Assembly (NCBI RefSeq): GCF_003369915.1
Contig: NC_046677.1
Coordinates: 15,748,001 to 15,812,000, forward strand
Direction of reading: 5' to 3'
DNA from: Drosophila miranda
Lineage: Eukaryota; Arthropoda; Insecta; Diptera; Drosophilidae
DNA length: 64,000 nucleotides
Shown: piece by piece, positions 1 through 15,267 of the stretch
Layout: each line of letters begins with the position of its first letter
How positions within the stretch are numbered: the stretch's first letter is position 1
Notes under the pieces: generated by a model
Databases searched by the model: none
The model's input: only the letters and a program-made list of their open reading frames with translations
What the model was told of the DNA's origin: nothing
Position numbers and translations under genes: made by a program

Positions 1-3000
1 TGTTTGCTGGCAACTTTAACTACAGATGGGGGCAGGGTCACCCAGTGAGAAAGAGCGGGAGAGAGAGAGAGAGAGACGGGTGTTACATCCGCAATGCATT
101 TCCTTGCGGAGTTAAAATAAATTGCGAATAGTAAAAACCACCAATAAATTGTCATTTCCGTAAGAGGGATATTACATTTTTTAAATTTATGAGCTTGTGT
201 GGACTTTTAACAGCAACAACAACAACAAAAAGAACCGAAAACCAAAAAAAAAAAAAATAACCGAATGCTGAACAAAAATGTGACCAGTGTCCAGAGCTTT
301 CTGTGGCTCGAAAGTTAAATCGAAACGGATGTTGGGGGAAAAAAATATTGGTGCAATAATTTTGCACCGTTTTCCGACCAAACTTCAATCCCGAGGAAAA
401 AGCGTCAATCCTCCCGAAAATTCTAATTAACTGATAAACAAAAAGTTGGTACCCACCCACTCGCACTCCTCCCCCTCCCCCCCAAAAATGAAATATTATT
501 CAGATGCTTTGACATTGTGAAAATTGCCAAAAATTGCTGCAGCAGACAGGTCGGGGTCAGACGTTGAAAAAAGTTACCACCAGACAAAATGGCGTACGCG
601 CTATACGGATACACACAAACACAGCCGAAAGTACCGAAAGCAAATGCAACCATAACAAATTATAATAAAGTTTATCGATTAATGTGTAAAACATGGCACA
701 ACCATCTCCCATTCCCCAGCATTCTCCCCCAATGGCCCATGGCCGATGGCCCATGGTCCATGGTCCTGTTTCATGTTTCAATATGCTACCTCGTCCAGCA
801 TTTCCCTTGCCCTGATTTAACACCTCCCTCAACTCACTTTTGGCTCGATCCGTTTTCATGGAATATTTATGTTCGACCAGCTATAATTTTTTTCCTGTTG
901 GTTTCATACTTACAAAAGCTGTAAATGTTATTCGATTTTGGTGTTGGTTGAGGTCATTTCTTCTGGTGAAAATGCGAGTGCTCGTACACCTTGTGGCTTC
1001 TTAAACCCGTATCCAAAAGCAGCCCAAGAGGTATCATTCGTTCAAAGAAAAGAAAAAATATTTAAAAGTTTTTGAACATTTGCAAAAATCATGGAATTTT
1101 AAATTAACTTAAGGGAAAATATAAATATTTAAAGAGAAATATAGATAAATATTAGTGAAATTAATTCCCGAATCAAAGAATATTAAATAGAAGATGGAAT
1201 AGATATTTATATACGATAGTAAGATTTTTTGTTGATCTAAAGGAACCGAGTATTCCTTGATATTGGATATTTTCAATATTACTAAAGCATAGGAATACAT
1301 AGGAATATTCTTATTAATATAAGAAAAACCTATTTTCGCTACAATAGAGCTAAAAGATTTGACTTGTGTAATGTTTACTTTAAATCTACGATATACGAAC
1401 TAAAGACTATTAAATCTTGTTAGAGATTATTTGGAATACTTGCATTCATTACACATTTACACAATTATACATGCCATTAATTTGTTTTCAATGTATTTTA
1501 TTGAAATTATTTGTTAAAATGCATTTTAAATGTGGAATTACAGATTGTTCGATAGATTATAAAGTTAAAGATTATACATGTTTTACTGTGATCCCTATCG
1601 GAAGATTAACCAACCCTTGTGCCCCTAGATCATTTAGTTTACACAGTCCCTAGTCCTCTCACTTGACTGCATCGTTCTTCTGTAGTATTTTGTGCGGTTT
1701 CTACAGCAATTTTCGTTTTGACGTCTCTTTTGCTCGCCACCCTTTCACACCGTCTCCCTCTATCGGTGGAATTTTTTTGCCCTGGAATACTCGTAGATTA
1801 TTATTTGTACATTTACCAATGCACTCGCCTGTTTGGGGGTGCGTGTGGGTGCGGGTGTGGGTGTGTGCAGAGGTTATTTGCATGCACTGTACTTGTTGTT
1901 GCGGGTTGGCAATTTGCATGTGGTTATGCGCAAATTTCATTGTTAAGCGCCGAAGCCAGAGAGCTATGCCAAAGGTAACTGCAGCGACAGCGACGGCAGC
2001 TCAGTGCAGGTGTCCGTTCGCCAAACAAACAAACAAACAACAACCATGAGAACTCACAACAACAACAACAACAACAGCACGACCAAATACGAGAAGAGAC
2101 CAGAGGCAGACGGTTAGGAGACCGAAATTTAGAATACCCTTGGATCGTGTCCAATGCAGCAATTCCAATGAAGTAGGGGAAATATGTGTGGTATCAAGAG
2201 GTTAATAAAATATTGAAATATTTAAGTATTTAATAATAATAATAAATATATTTAAATATCAACCCTCAAACTTGTTTTGGGGGGTTTATCTCAGAAAATA
2301 GATATGTTCTTTAAGGAAAAATTGTTCCCAGTAAAACTAGGACTCTGCTAAAAACTTTCAGCTATATAGAAATTTTTAAAATTCTCTAACAAACCAATAA
2401 TATTCTTTAACGTTCATGGGATCCAAAATCTTTGACAAAACTCTCATCAAAATCGTGTAACCCCTTACCAATGGGGGTGTAAACAAATGGGGGGGTTAAA
2501 AATTCTGCATGCAGATTTGTATTTTGTGCCAAACACCGGCAACAAAAAACCCAACGAAACCAACAAAAACTACAAAAACGAGCGAAAGGATATGGAAAAT
2601 AATGAAAAACTACCGGCTTTCATTTGCAATAAGCTGCGGCGATGGCTGCGGCTTCAGCCATTCTACATAGATATATATACATATCTCCTGACCCCCTCCG
2701 CCGCCACCTGATCGGATGATGGTTATGAAGTTTCTGGCGTAGTATCAGCTCTGGGCCACTCGCTGGCCCCCGCACTCCATTCTCCACTCTAAATATGAAT
2801 ATTCATTCTGTAATTTGTGCATTAGTCCTTGTAATTGTTGAACAGTGAATGCTCCCTAATTGGAAATATACGATAAAAGAAATACATGGAAACTAAACAA
2901 ATCTCGGGTCGAAAGTTAATAAAACATTCATTAAAAAATCTTACAATTTATGACCTTTTAAAACAGAGTTTTTCGGGAATTTCCTTAATCCCTTGCGCCC

Positions 3001-5500
3001 TTTTACCGACTGTTCACTGTACTTCATAATGCTGTTGTTATTATGGCTGCTGTGGTAATTAGGTGCGAATGTCTGTGTATCTGTTCGGGAGAGGGAGATA
3101 CTCGCGAGCGGGTTGGAGGTTCGGTGGGGTGTGCATGTAATTGGATGCGTCAGATTGCAAGCTAATTATAGGCATTGCAAATACAAGCAAACCGCTAAAG
3201 CCATTCAGTCCCTGTCCTAGTCCTTCCCTGTCCGCTGCAGCTCTCATAGCTTGAAGGCTTTTTTGGATTTTTTAGAGGTGCTTCTTTCTCTTTCTTTGGA
3301 TGTCTGAGTGTATGTGTGTATAAATATTTATATCCAAACTAATAGCCGGTTATAAATCTGGGGAGACATCCGCCTTAAGCCAACGAACAAAAGCATAAAA
3401 GTTTTCACGATAAATTTCACAAACAAACACCTGAGATACATCATTAGATTAAACACAAAAGATACAAAGATACTATGAAGACAAACAGTTGGTTGGGGGA
3501 CAGAGAGGGAGTCCACATTTCACAGAACGCGTGCCAGGCGACGGGGGACGAGGAGCTCAAGGACCGTGGAACCAGAACAGGGTATAGAAAAATAATATGT
3601 TAATTGAGGAACTGGCAGAAAAAAATAAAGAAAAAGTGTTGTATAAAAAATTGTTAAATTAAAAAATAAAAAAAAATTGTTATAAGTCTAAAGAATGGCT
3701 TGCATTTGAGCTTGCTTAAGCAACAATAAAAAATACCATCGATGGACCGCGTTTTATCAAAAATTTTCGTACAGAAACCATTTGGCGGTCCGAAATGGTT
3801 CGACTTTTGAGTAAAATATTGGGCGAACTCGACATAAAAATATTTTATATAATAGAGAGATATGTCTTTAGAGATATTTGAGAGAAATTACATCACAAGT
3901 ACTCCATATATCCGTTTTAAAAATTCCCCTTCGTGCTACATAGATGTTTGATATGTTCTTTGGGACTTTAAAGGACCTCCAATTGAAGAAAATCTACGCC
4001 ACCCCTAAGATATCTTATCTCTTTTATTACCAGAGATACACTACCTCATTCTGCCCTCAAATAGTTCTCTACCAACCACTGTGGCCACAGTAATGTACCC
4101 ATCCCCTTGCCTGTCTTCCCAGCCATTCGTTCCATATTCGTTCCACCTTCCACCGGCACCTGGGAAGCTCATTAGTGAAAAATTACTTTTGCGGTGACTT
4201 ATGTCATTTTGCATGAATTTGTATTTCTGCTTTTGCTTTTGCTTTCGCCTTTGTTTCTCTTTCGTTGGCTTTTGCTCCTCTCCGCTCCGCTGTTGTTGCT
4301 TTTTACGGTGGCTTTAGCTGCTTTGAATTTTGTGGCTTGCGGTTGGTCTTACCTAAGAAATCGCTGGCCATGAATCATCATCTGCATCATTTGGCAAAAT
4401 ACACAGACACACAAAGGGACACAGGGACAAAGACAAAGACAAAGACACACAGATACAGCTACCGAGTGAGAGTAAGATGACAGTTGACAATGTTGATGGA
4501 AAAATCCTTTTTACCCGCTTTAAGTGAAGCCAATTTTCCCCTGCTGCCATTACGTGCTGCAATTGCGGACACGTCAAACCAAGTTTCCCGGGTTTCTGGC
4601 ATGCAAATCATTAAACGGAATGTCAAGCACTCAAAGATTGCTCAACAATGCTGCTGCACACGCTCTCCAGCTGTACGTCCGCGCACTTTTGCACGCTGAG
4701 TAGCCCGCAAAATGCCCGTTTAATGAAGCCCGTTAAACACGCACAGACATGCTGGCTTCGTGCAGACACTGAATATATATACGAGTATATGTGGCTGCTA
4801 TGGCACGTTGAGACATCCACCGATGCATTTCCTTCCATCTAAAATCGAATGAATATTCCATAGGGTTTTGCCATCGGATTTATTCCTCTATATTCTCTGA
4901 GATAATAGCGACACAGGATTGTGCTTCGGTGAAATACCTTTCGTGTAGCAGCAGCTTTATGCTGCTGTGCTCTCCCACTGCCTTTGCGGTTGGTAATTAA
5001 AAAATTGCTCATACGTCACGTGGGACGTTCGTTTTTTTTATGTTTTCGTTTTTCATAAATGTTACGCATACGCCGCGGGTGGCTGAAGTCAGCACTCAAA
5101 TGTCAACAGTAAACGTTCAAATTTAATGCAAAAAAAAACAAAGAAAGACGGAGCAGCATGATAAATTAAAAATTAAAAAATACAACAGCAGCAGCAGGCA
5201 GAAATATTGTGCATTACTTTTATATTTCATCAGGTATTTAAGCTGGCTGGCTACTTACGCTTTATGGCGGGATCCTGTTAATGAACCGGGACTTTGGGGT
5301 AGTCTTCAAGAGGGATTAAAGTCTTAAGCACTAAGGGGAAAATGGTAAAGCACACATAAAGAAAAAAAAGCATATAGAATAGAATAGAATATAGAATATG
5401 CATTGAAAAATTTCGAGAAGAGCGATAGAAGATAGAATCAAAAGTTTTCAGACAAATATAGAAAATCAACGTTTCGAGTTGCTGCGGCGATCGCAACTCT
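1..5500. other. Non-coding DNA, no supported gene
   Basis: I see no coding exon here. The stretch is AT-rich with short homopolymers, a GA run near 61-76, a GT-rich run near 1836-1870 and CAA/ACA-type triplet runs near 2058-2078. Short open frames on both strands are rich in low-complexity residues and have no convincing splice partners. It could be intergenic or part of a very long intron; the sequence alone does not decide. Confidence 0.6.
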
Positions 5501-5687
5501 ACATTTATACCCGATACTTAGTCAGTATGGCTCTCCTCCACCAGACGGCGCTAACATTGCACGACACGACAAAAAATGCGTGCGAGAGAGACAGAAAATC
5601 AGTCTGAGCGTGTCGTCGGGCGCTGCGTAGCGACTGATTTCTTGATTTTTATTGTATAATTATTATTTTTGATTTTTATTGTATAAT

Positions 5688-5751
<64 letters not shown>

Positions 5752-6185
5752 ATTTTTATTGTATAATTATTATTTTTGATTTTTATTGAATAATAATTAT
5801 TTTTTTTTTTTTTTTTTTTTTTTTTTGATTTTTATTGAATAATATATTATTTTTGATTTTTATTGTATAATTATTATTTTTGATTTTTATTAATATTATT
5901 ATAATTATTATTTTTGATTTTTATTGATAATTATTATTTTTGATTTTTTTTTTTTTTTTTTTTTTTTTTGATTTTTATTGAATAATTATTATCATAATTA
6001 TTATTTTTGATTTTTATTGAATAATTATTATGATAATTATTATTTTTGATTTTTATGGTATAATTATTATTCTTGATTTTTATTGAATTATTATTATTTT
6101 TTGATCAAAACATTTATAATATAATTTTGTTTCTAAAAAATCTAATCTAATATACCCCTATACTCATTTTGAGTATCTGGTATAA
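5500..6185. mobile_element. Candidate non-autonomous mobile element
   Basis: The left end begins with TATACCCGATACTTAG and the right end, read on the other strand, contains TATACCAGATACTCA, so the two ends are related in inverted orientation. The interior holds a GC-richer 130-bp block (about 5520-5650) and then an AT-rich minisatellite. There is no coding capacity. A related short piece with inverted TATACCCC/GGGGTATA ends sits near 22112-22148. The family is not recognised and the boundaries are approximate. Confidence 0.35.
5641..6105. repeat. AT-rich minisatellite with long poly-T tracts
   Basis: Degenerate units of roughly 25-30 bp built on GATTTTTATTGAATAATTAT recur about a dozen times. 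They are interrupted by pure T tracts, the longest close to 60 bases (about 5692-5750), with others near 5801-5826 and 5943-5969. Such tracts are length-variable and the exact count may be an assembly estimate. Confidence 0.85.
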
Positions 6186-6189
6186 TTAC

Positions 6190-9100
6190 ATAAATACTGC
6201 CAAAAAGAGAGAGGGTCTGAGTGGAATAAAGCAAAAAGGAAGAAAAAAAACCTATGGAATTATGGTAAAATATAGGAGCGTATATCGAAAAAATGGAACA
6301 TGCAGATACAGAAAGATACATTTAAAGAAGCCGCACCTATATATTGAATGATATATCAAGTACAATTGTACCCACTTACTCGTATATAGAAGAATCCATA
6401 ATTCCCAGCCGTACCCATCACCACCTGCCCCGTTGATGGCCACATAAACCGAATTAAATTGTTAAATATTTTTCCCTAAAGCCAATTTCTGCACATGACA
6501 TATTCACATTTGTGAACGGGTTAAATAAATTAAATTGTTACAAGATAATCGTCCAAAATAATACAGAGAGAGCGAAAGAGAGAGAGCGAGAGAAAATAAC
6601 GATGGGCGAAGCAGAGTGTTCCATCAATGAAGAAGAATTTCTGTGTGCAAATTAAATTAAAATGCCAGCGCTCCAAAATGTTGGGAAAAGAAATACATTT
6701 TCTTTCTATTTTTGCTGTTATTTGTGTGATATTTTTGCGGCTGTGTGCGTGTGTCTGTGTGTGTGTGTGGTTAGAGCTTTGGCCAGAATCACCAGTAGAA
6801 AGAGCAGTAGAAGTACACTTGGAAAAATTATACGTTCTAAAAGGATTTTTTGATGAACTGCAGACCCGAAATAAAATGTATGTCGAAGTTGCAATTTTTT
6901 CTCTGAGTATAAAGGTGGGAAAATAATTTATCTTTTAAATTTCTTTAGTTTAAAAATATTCCACATTAAGATCCTTAAAGGAAAAAATATCATAAATCTA
7001 AGATGCCCAATTATGATTGTAAAACTTTTGTTTGATGCTGTTGAGTGAGACCTTCCATTCGTGAATTCTTCTAACAGAAAAGACTACGTACCTTTAGACA
7101 TACACGTCCTGACTGTTAAAGATATATTGCTGTATTTTCTCTAAGTGTAGCGTGTAACTGTGGCAGTAACAGCAATAGAAGCCTCAGCACGCTTCATATT
7201 GCTCACGCGTTTCGCTTCTGTTCAAGCCGCATGCAAAGGACGAAGAATGTTTCTTTCCCTTCACCACTTTTACTCCGTCTCCCTCTCTCTCCCCCCCTCT
7301 CTCCCTGTGTATATGTGTGGGGCATTTTCATCAGCGTTGCCACACCGCGTTGTCATTTATCAAAAAAGCTAAAAGAATATATTTGCATTCTGAAATATGG
7401 CATTTTTATGCATTGGTGTGTTGCATTTTGCAAAACTGCAACAACATCCTCTCTACACCCGCCCCTCCCGTTTGCCCCCCTGTTATGGCAAAAAATTTCA
7501 TATGAAATACGTATTCATAAGGCGAGAAATATGTTTCCATGTGTATGCTTGCGGTGTGCGTTGTGTATACGCCACGTTGGTCGCAATTTATGCAGACATT
7601 CACTTACATATAACCACATAAACACACACACACACAAGCACACACACACACACACCTTTGCATTTTTGCTTAATACCCGTCGAAAAGAAAGTTTTGTCGT
7701 AAGTGCATTGGCCAGTCCTCGTCAGACTGATGGATGGCATGACAGAGTGCCATTGAGGGAGAGAGATGGGCAATTACTGGGGAACTCTGACTGGAAACGG
7801 GTTTTAGTGGCCAGATGATGTACTCAATATCTGGTGGCACGGATCTACAGTGCATCCTCGTATCGTTATGTGCCCTAAAAACAGGGAAATGCTCCATTCA
7901 ACTATGGAAACGAGCATTGAGAGCTCCTTTCCAAGCGGAATCCTTGAAATCCTTGAGTAGATAAATTTATAGTGTGATTAACTAATACAATATTTTTCCT
8001 GGAATTTTTGTGTTCTTCTATGGTCCCAAGACCCCAAAGGGATACCAATATACCACAAATTAACGTTTTCGTAAAACAACTATTTCAATATTAGTGTAGA
8101 TGAAGTTCTGGCACCCCCCCGTCCTGTGCCCCAGTGGGAGAGAAAGAGAGAGCACAAATGGCTGGCATAAAATACAATGCTTAATGCTTTAATAAAATGC
8201 CTCCAGGGGAAGGCTCTTACGGACACACATGGATGTTATTCAATTGCCTCAAGGAGAGCGGAGACTGGGTCCCACACCAACAAATTAAGCATTGACTACA
8301 GTGTCCCTGCCAGGGCTGGCAAAAGTGGGAAGACTCAGAACTTGCCCCCTGGCCCAAGGAATGTGCACTGAAAACAAAGAGAACAACTGAAATAAAAGTT
8401 ACAGTTTACAAAGGCATATTACTCGTAGTTTATTCTAAAAAAATGTGCAAGTGGTCAACAAATAATGCCTGTTATTTCCCAGTGTACAACAGCACTTTAA
8501 GCACTGTTCCAGCTTAACACCCGTCGTCTCTTCCGGGCTCCGCCTGGCCCTCAGCCCTCAGCCACCTGCCAATGTTACACTTTGCTTTGGCAACAGTTTC
8601 TGAAGCTGTACCCAGCAGCTGAAAGGTTGTTTAGGTGAAGAGTTGTTTGATAAATGCGTATAAGCAAAACAGTATGCTATACAATTTCTATAGATTTTAC
8701 AGTTGACCTTTTAACTGGTTTTGAAACCATTGAAAAAGGTTTTAAGCCAGGAAAGTTTTTACTTTATTTCTAAGATTTATTTTTTAATACCAAGAATGTC
8801 TAGTTTCAAGTCGATAGTTTTAATGCTTATTCAAGCGGAAATCAAGCCGATAAAAGATACTAGTATGTAGATTTTATATTATTTTCAATATAATGGGTAA
8901 TGGGTACCACGTAGATGCTATCATTCACTTACCTTTGATCGATAAAACCGATAGGAACCGAGGTATTAAAATATAAACATTTTAGTAGACACATCTGTGG
9001 ATAAAATGAATGATAAATATTCAAATTTTGAATCAGTTTTTAGGTGCTTAAGCTTTTAGCACACCACAGCACATTGTTGCCGCACTGCTTGCCACTCGTA

Positions 9101-12100
9101 AGGGGTACTCCCACGTTGGAACTCCCGACTGCGATACAAGGGTTTCTATGTTGTGTTACTCCCCTTTTTGTATTTTATGCCTGTTCGTTTTGCTCTCTAC
9201 TTTATTCCTCTCATCTGCTTTGTGCTCTCCGCCTGCTTTTTTTTGCGATGTTTACTAATTAACCGAAACATCATGGGCTTCTTGTAGTTACGCCTTACTT
9301 TGCCACTTCCCTTTGTTCTACACACACACACACGCGCGCACATGTCTTTGAGTATTAGTGCGTGAGGCGCACTATGTGTGTGCCTGGCATTGATAAAAGA
9401 CCCAGACCCAGACCCAAAACTCTGACTCCGACTCTGGCTTTGTGTGTATTATTTTGCAATTAAGACTCTAGGCCTCAAAGCAACGCCCACACACTTTTGC
9501 TTCTACGAAAAAGGAAATCCCAAAACGTGTATTGGCTTTAACACTTTTTGCGTGGCATATGCATTTGGCGTCAGCATTTTTCACCCATTTTTCACGGCCA
9601 CATTGCGCATACCGCCCTGTGTGTCCGCTGTTAATGAGCTGATAATGAATTTATTAAATTTACTACTCGTTTGCATTTTACAGTCCCCTCCCAGGGCCAG
9701 TTCATCCCATAGATAAATTAACTCTTCGCATATACCAGTGGTTTTTTTTGTTTACTATTATTTTTGTAATGAGCCAGCGAAATTATTTATTTATTATTTA
9801 TGCAGAGACGAGCCATGTAAATTGATCAGAATGTTGTTGCACATCGGGCCACTCCTGTGCCGCTCCTCCTCCTCCTTTTTTTATGGTTAATTTATGCACT
9901 TTGTTTAATAACTTTAATGGCGGCCACCAAGGGGGCTGGGGACGAGTGGCTGGGCTGTAATAAATCAGCATTTACATGAACGAACTAACCGTCACAGTCG
10001 CTGCAAGAGAAACAGAAAACAAATTAAAAATTATATAAAAAAAAACAAAAACCGAAGCCGTAAATGCCCTTATTTTATACCAAATGGCACTCATTGGAAC
10101 ATCTAAGGCTAGGCCTTTATGTATTAGAAAACCAATTAGGCAGAACATTTGGCATAAACTTTAGCCCTAATATACCATAGACGAATGATTATTTCATTCT
10201 ATTCAAGTTTTTATATTCGGATTTGGGCTACTTTTTTTTTAGCAAGTTGCTCGTAAATTAATTTGCGGTTCGATGTACATAAATAAAATGAAAACAAAGC
10301 GTTAAATAAAACACAAATTAGGTAAATTATGTGGATTTATATTGGCCCTCTGACCATCCGACCCTCTGGACTCCATTGATTGCCCTCTATTAGGCCACAA
10401 TACAGTACATACATAAGCATTTAGGGCTAATTAAATTTAAATGCAATTAACTCGAGTGCTTGATTTGATATCCACTAAAACGTTGGACATTTTTTAGACT
10501 TAAATAAATAGAAATAAAAACATGTATCATTTAGCCGAACGTTTTGTTAGGCCAAACACACAACATTGTAATTATCTGTGTGATGTGCATAGGAATGCGT
10601 TTCCTGGTAATTGAGATGTCGATTTAATTAGTTCATTGAACTTTCGGATACATTTTGTGGTCAAATTTGTTGGTAATAGATTTAATAGAACTATTAGTAG
10701 AAGGGGAGTATAAAAAAAAGGCCCAAATGATGGATTACACTAGACGATTATAAAATATAATGTCTTTATATTTTATAGAGGCTTTGTAATGTTCTCTATG
10801 TATTAATGGTTTATTTTTAAGGTATAAAATGCCTTTAATTCTCCCTGGATTATATTTTATATTCCCCAAGACGAGACTAAAACAAAATTATATATTACAG
10901 CTCCGATGGATGGTTTATACATAGAATCTTGGTTGTTTAGGAGTCGGGAAAAATTAAAATAAACAGCAATTAGAAGGGCTCTGCCTTTGGCCCAAATAAA
11001 GTGCCTTTTAAACATACTAGTACTCGGAAAATTGTCTTTAATTTATGGTTTGCTGCCTGAAAATTCTATTGTAGTTTGCGTCATTGATTTGCGATTAGTT
11101 GTGGCCCTCACTCTCCAGGCCATACAATTGTTGAAGAGCCACGCCCACACCAGCCCCAGCTCCATTGTTTCGCGGCGAGAGCAGACAATGGGGAAATCCT
11201 CTTATTCGAGGTACATATCAGCATTTTCTACAGCATAATAAGCCGGGGAACTGTTCCCTTTGCTTTCCGTTTCATTCCCATGCCATTTCCTACCACGTTT
11301 ATTATTTATTTATTTAAAAATTGCTGCCTACCCCCCACGCCCCGACTGTTGCTACGTTTCTGGCCCACTCTCTCGCGTTCAGTGGCTCTCTTTCTGTTGA
11401 TTTCTTTTTCTGTGTTGGCCAACCTTTTTAGCCACTTTCGTTTTAATGTAATCAAATGAACGTGCTTCGCATTATACTGTTGCCAATAAATTTCATGAGG
11501 CAAATAGATGAGGATTGGATCTGGACCACCGCCCCCCCGGCTGTGGGCTACTACTTTCGGGACTCACCGCCTCCCAGCGGTGCCCTGCCCCCTACCCCCC
11601 ACTCCAGTCACCCGTCCCCCGACACTCACGACTCCCTCTAACAATAGTAATGAGCTAACGCCACCTCGGTGGCTTCGATTCGGCGGTTCTTGTTCTGGTT
11701 GTTGCCAAGGCAGCGCCTTTTTCTTTTGGGCAACGTGTAAAATTGAAAAATTCACTCCATAAGGAAAAACAAGCGACAAAGAAGCCGAATATTGATACAC
11801 TCTGGCAGAGGGATATTAAACCGATTTCAATTGGGTTTGGGAACTATGTGTAGAGCCATATTTAACAGAAGTTTGTGAAGCCTAGGATGTTGATTTTTGT
11901 TAAAGAATAATAACATTTTTACACAAAGATTTCATAGGATTATGTTGCGATTTGGTAGGAGTATTTAATCAAGGCCCTAAATGTTCTATGAGGCACCAAA
12001 ATGCTTTCTCTCTTCACCTGTCATTTGTCTCTTCGTCAAAGCCTTCTGCAGCTGAGTCGGTCCCAACAATCCAACAACAATACACGCACTCTTTGGCAAA

Positions 12101-15100
12101 GGGCAGGTTTTATTGATAACATTTAAATATAACTTTCTAGAAATGTTTATTCTTTCAACTTTATAAAAATTGGGAACTGTTCCGGACAAAAATAAATAAA
12201 TAAATGCTTTCTCCATGCATTTACAAAATTCCAGCCATAAAAGTAATGCCCACTGCAAAGGGAATAAAAACCGCAGAGTCCTTGAGGAAAATAGGGACTG
12301 GTGGGGGTGTGGGGGTGTGGGGTGGTGACCTCTCATATAATTGAAAGGGACAACACGTCGAGTCGAGGCTATTAGGTTCAGGGCTGCCTGGCTGCTCCCG
12401 CTGTTGCTCTGCTATCATTGCTCTTGAGACTCCCGCGAGCAGCAGCAGCTAATGGATTTCAGTTCGCCCAGCCACCCAATCCGCACAGCCACATAGATGC
12501 AGACATATAGATGTATGTATGTATATTTTGTAATATTTATGTATTTATTTTCACTTACAGTCCAAAGTACTTGAAAAGCAGAGTAAACAATGCAGAACAA
12601 CATTTCACTTCACATATGTATCCCGAAAAGCGGTTCAACGGCTTCCCCCAACATCGGGGGCCTTCCCATCTCTCACCTATTCGAAAACTGAAGATGGAAG
12701 TGGCACTGGAACTGGACAGGGCACGGCCGTGGAGTATGCAAAATAGCTGTGAGTAAAATATTTTCTATTATTTATTTACTCACACTCTCTATTTGCATTC
12801 GTCTGTCCCCCAGCACAAAAGGCAGAAGGAGGGCGGGTTGGGCAAGGGCACAATGGAGCGTGCGGAATGTGTTTAGAGAGAGTTTTCCTTTTTCTTTTTC
12901 TTTTTTTTGTGTGTTTTTCAGTGATTTTTGTTGTTGCTGTTCAGTGTTGTATATTTTTCATATTTTACACTTGGAGTCCACAAGAGTCCAGAGACAGGAT
13001 CAAGCTGTGTCCCTTTTGCGACCCACTCAATGCGCTGTAACCAGTTTGATGCAGCATATAGAACTTTAGAGGTCTCGATTGGGATACTACCGGGAGAAAA
13101 TTTTGAAGAACAATCCCATAGCTTGGATATAGCACAAAAAAAGAAAAGCATTCTGCTTTCATTTGTACCTTTAAATAAATCCTAAGAAAATCCTTGCAAA
13201 ATCTAAATTTGAAACGCAACAAAGTGTGGCACAGAAACTCAAATGCCTCTTAAAATGCCACACACAAAAGAGGAAGCCAACGAGGAGGCAACATTGTAGC
13301 GCAGCCTCCCATTTTTGTGTTTAGAACTCTCAATTGAATCTTGATGCACGTGCCCTGGCACAGAGCCCAAATATAATTCTGAAGCGGACATTGCGATGGC
13401 ATCGCCAACCAAGGCATCCCCAGTTCCCAAAGGGTGCTGGGGCACTCCACACCACACCACTCCACACCACAATCACACCCTCCCCATGCTACGCATCTCA
13501 ATTTATTGGGCGGAACCAGAGACCTCTATGGGGGGGGGGGGAGTGGCAGTAGCCCAATGGGTTTTTCTTGTTCTTGTATCATTCATAATAATTTTTATTA
13601 TGGGTCATCGGCCATTTGTTTGACGCTATCCACACGCCCTCACCCTCGCCCTCACCCCCGCCCTCGCCCTTACATTCCGTAGATGCAAAGTGAGAGCAGA
13701 GCCTAGGGGTTTGGTCCCATTTCGTTCAGTCCATCTATTAGACCAAATGTATCCTGCTCCGGCTCCGGTCCCCAATCTTGATCCTTTTTCCAGCCTGTCC
13801 GTTTCTGGCCCTCCCTGCTCCTCGATACTCGTCCTTATTATTATATTCTTTATTTTGCATATTTTCGTATTATTTGTTTTATTTATGGTTCCATGACTCT
13901 GATAAATGGCCGCAACATCATCCTTCGCTCTGCCCACCTATCAACGTGTTGATGTGATTTCTTTTTCCCCCTAAATACCCATTGAAGTTTGCCAAGTGGA
14001 TTGGACACTGGGGAAAGTTACGGAAAGAATTGTGAATGAAATTTGCAAAGCTATTACCCGCCATTTCCTCTGGCAATTATTCAGTGTTTCGGCTTACTGC
14101 CTGTAGTTCTTCTGTTCGTTTTCCTTTAGATAATTCTCTATCTACCAAGTATCTACTAGTCGTCCCTCTTGCAACGCGCATTCTCTTCACATTTTATCCA
14201 TTTTTTCCAACAAATAATTTAAATTTCTTATGCAGGCTCTCGTTCAGTGGGTGATGCCATGGGCTGTGGGATGAGAGATATGTGGGTATGCAGCAAATTG
14301 ATAGATGTCCTGTCCGTTCGAGGACCCAAAAGTGGCAGCTGCTCGTTGTCTACACAAGAATTATGATGCCTAATAACAGGTCTAAGTGGTTCCGCCCGGC
14401 ACTTCGTGGGTGTTTCATCAAAAATCATATTCGGACAGCTGCTAACCAAAAAATGCAATTGATTCAACAGTCTGCGAAGGGGAATGGGAATGGTAAGGGG
14501 TAATGGGACTGGACTGCTTGGGTAGTACGTATACGGAATGATAAATCTATGGAAGGTTGGTGCTTTCGAATATAGAATGATGATTTATCATGTTCGAGTT
14601 TTTGACTATACACATTTTTGGCGTAGATTAGTTTTGGTAAAACACAATTAAATTGAGCTTGATGCTACATCAGCCTGTGGCTCTATTTGATGCTGATTGT
14701 TCTGTATGCAGATGTCATGGAATGGGATGCGATGAGATCTGACCCTGGCCCCATCTCTCAATCCTTGTCGTGGCGGTGCTCGCTCCCCTTCCATGCCTCA
14801 TCACGCTCGGCTACGTTTTCATTTTGGTTCAGTGTGCAGCGAAAAAGTTTTCCCTATGACAAAGTTTGTATCTGTGGCTCGTGCTCCACGTCCTCGTCGT
14901 ACATAGCAGGCAATCCCCAGCCCAATCCCCCGCTCGTTGGGAGTGTTTTATTTAATTTCCAGCACGCGGCCATTCGCAATTGCAATTCAAATTCGCATTG
15001 CAGAGGAATTTTCTCTGGGTTGGGGCAATGGGTCCGCTCTGGCTTACTTGCTCGCAGTCGGACTCCCTTGCTGGCCAGCAAAGCCATTTGTCGGATCTGG

Positions 15101-15260
15101 AATTGAATAACCGTCTTTAAAATACTCCCAGTTTTTGCCTAACCATAGACTACACTTCATCTATTGATTGAGTTGAGGCCAGGAAGTCGCAGAATTAGAG
15201 GCTTGCAAATTACATATACATAAGCGAGTGTGTAGTTTAATGTATCTGACAGATTTATTA
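6190..15260. other. Non-coding DNA with microsatellites
   Basis: No exon could be supported. Recognisable simple repeats are a CA run near 7622-7656, CA/CG near 9321-9340, a CACACC/CTCCAC-rich tract near 13440-13490, a G9 run near 13530, and a GCCCTC-type tract near 13635-13672. A GA-rich tract lies at 6566-6595. Open frames of 60-195 codons in this interval coincide with these repeats and I do not regard them as genes. Confidence 0.55.
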
Positions 15261-15267
15261 TCTAAAA

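Noticed and set aside
7231-7818. 195-codon plus-strand open frame
   Set aside because: It runs through CT-rich and CA microsatellites (His/Thr runs) and has no family or splice support.
14687-15106. 139-codon plus-strand open frame next to the AGO2 relic
   Set aside because: No start context, no homology recognised, and no partner exons.
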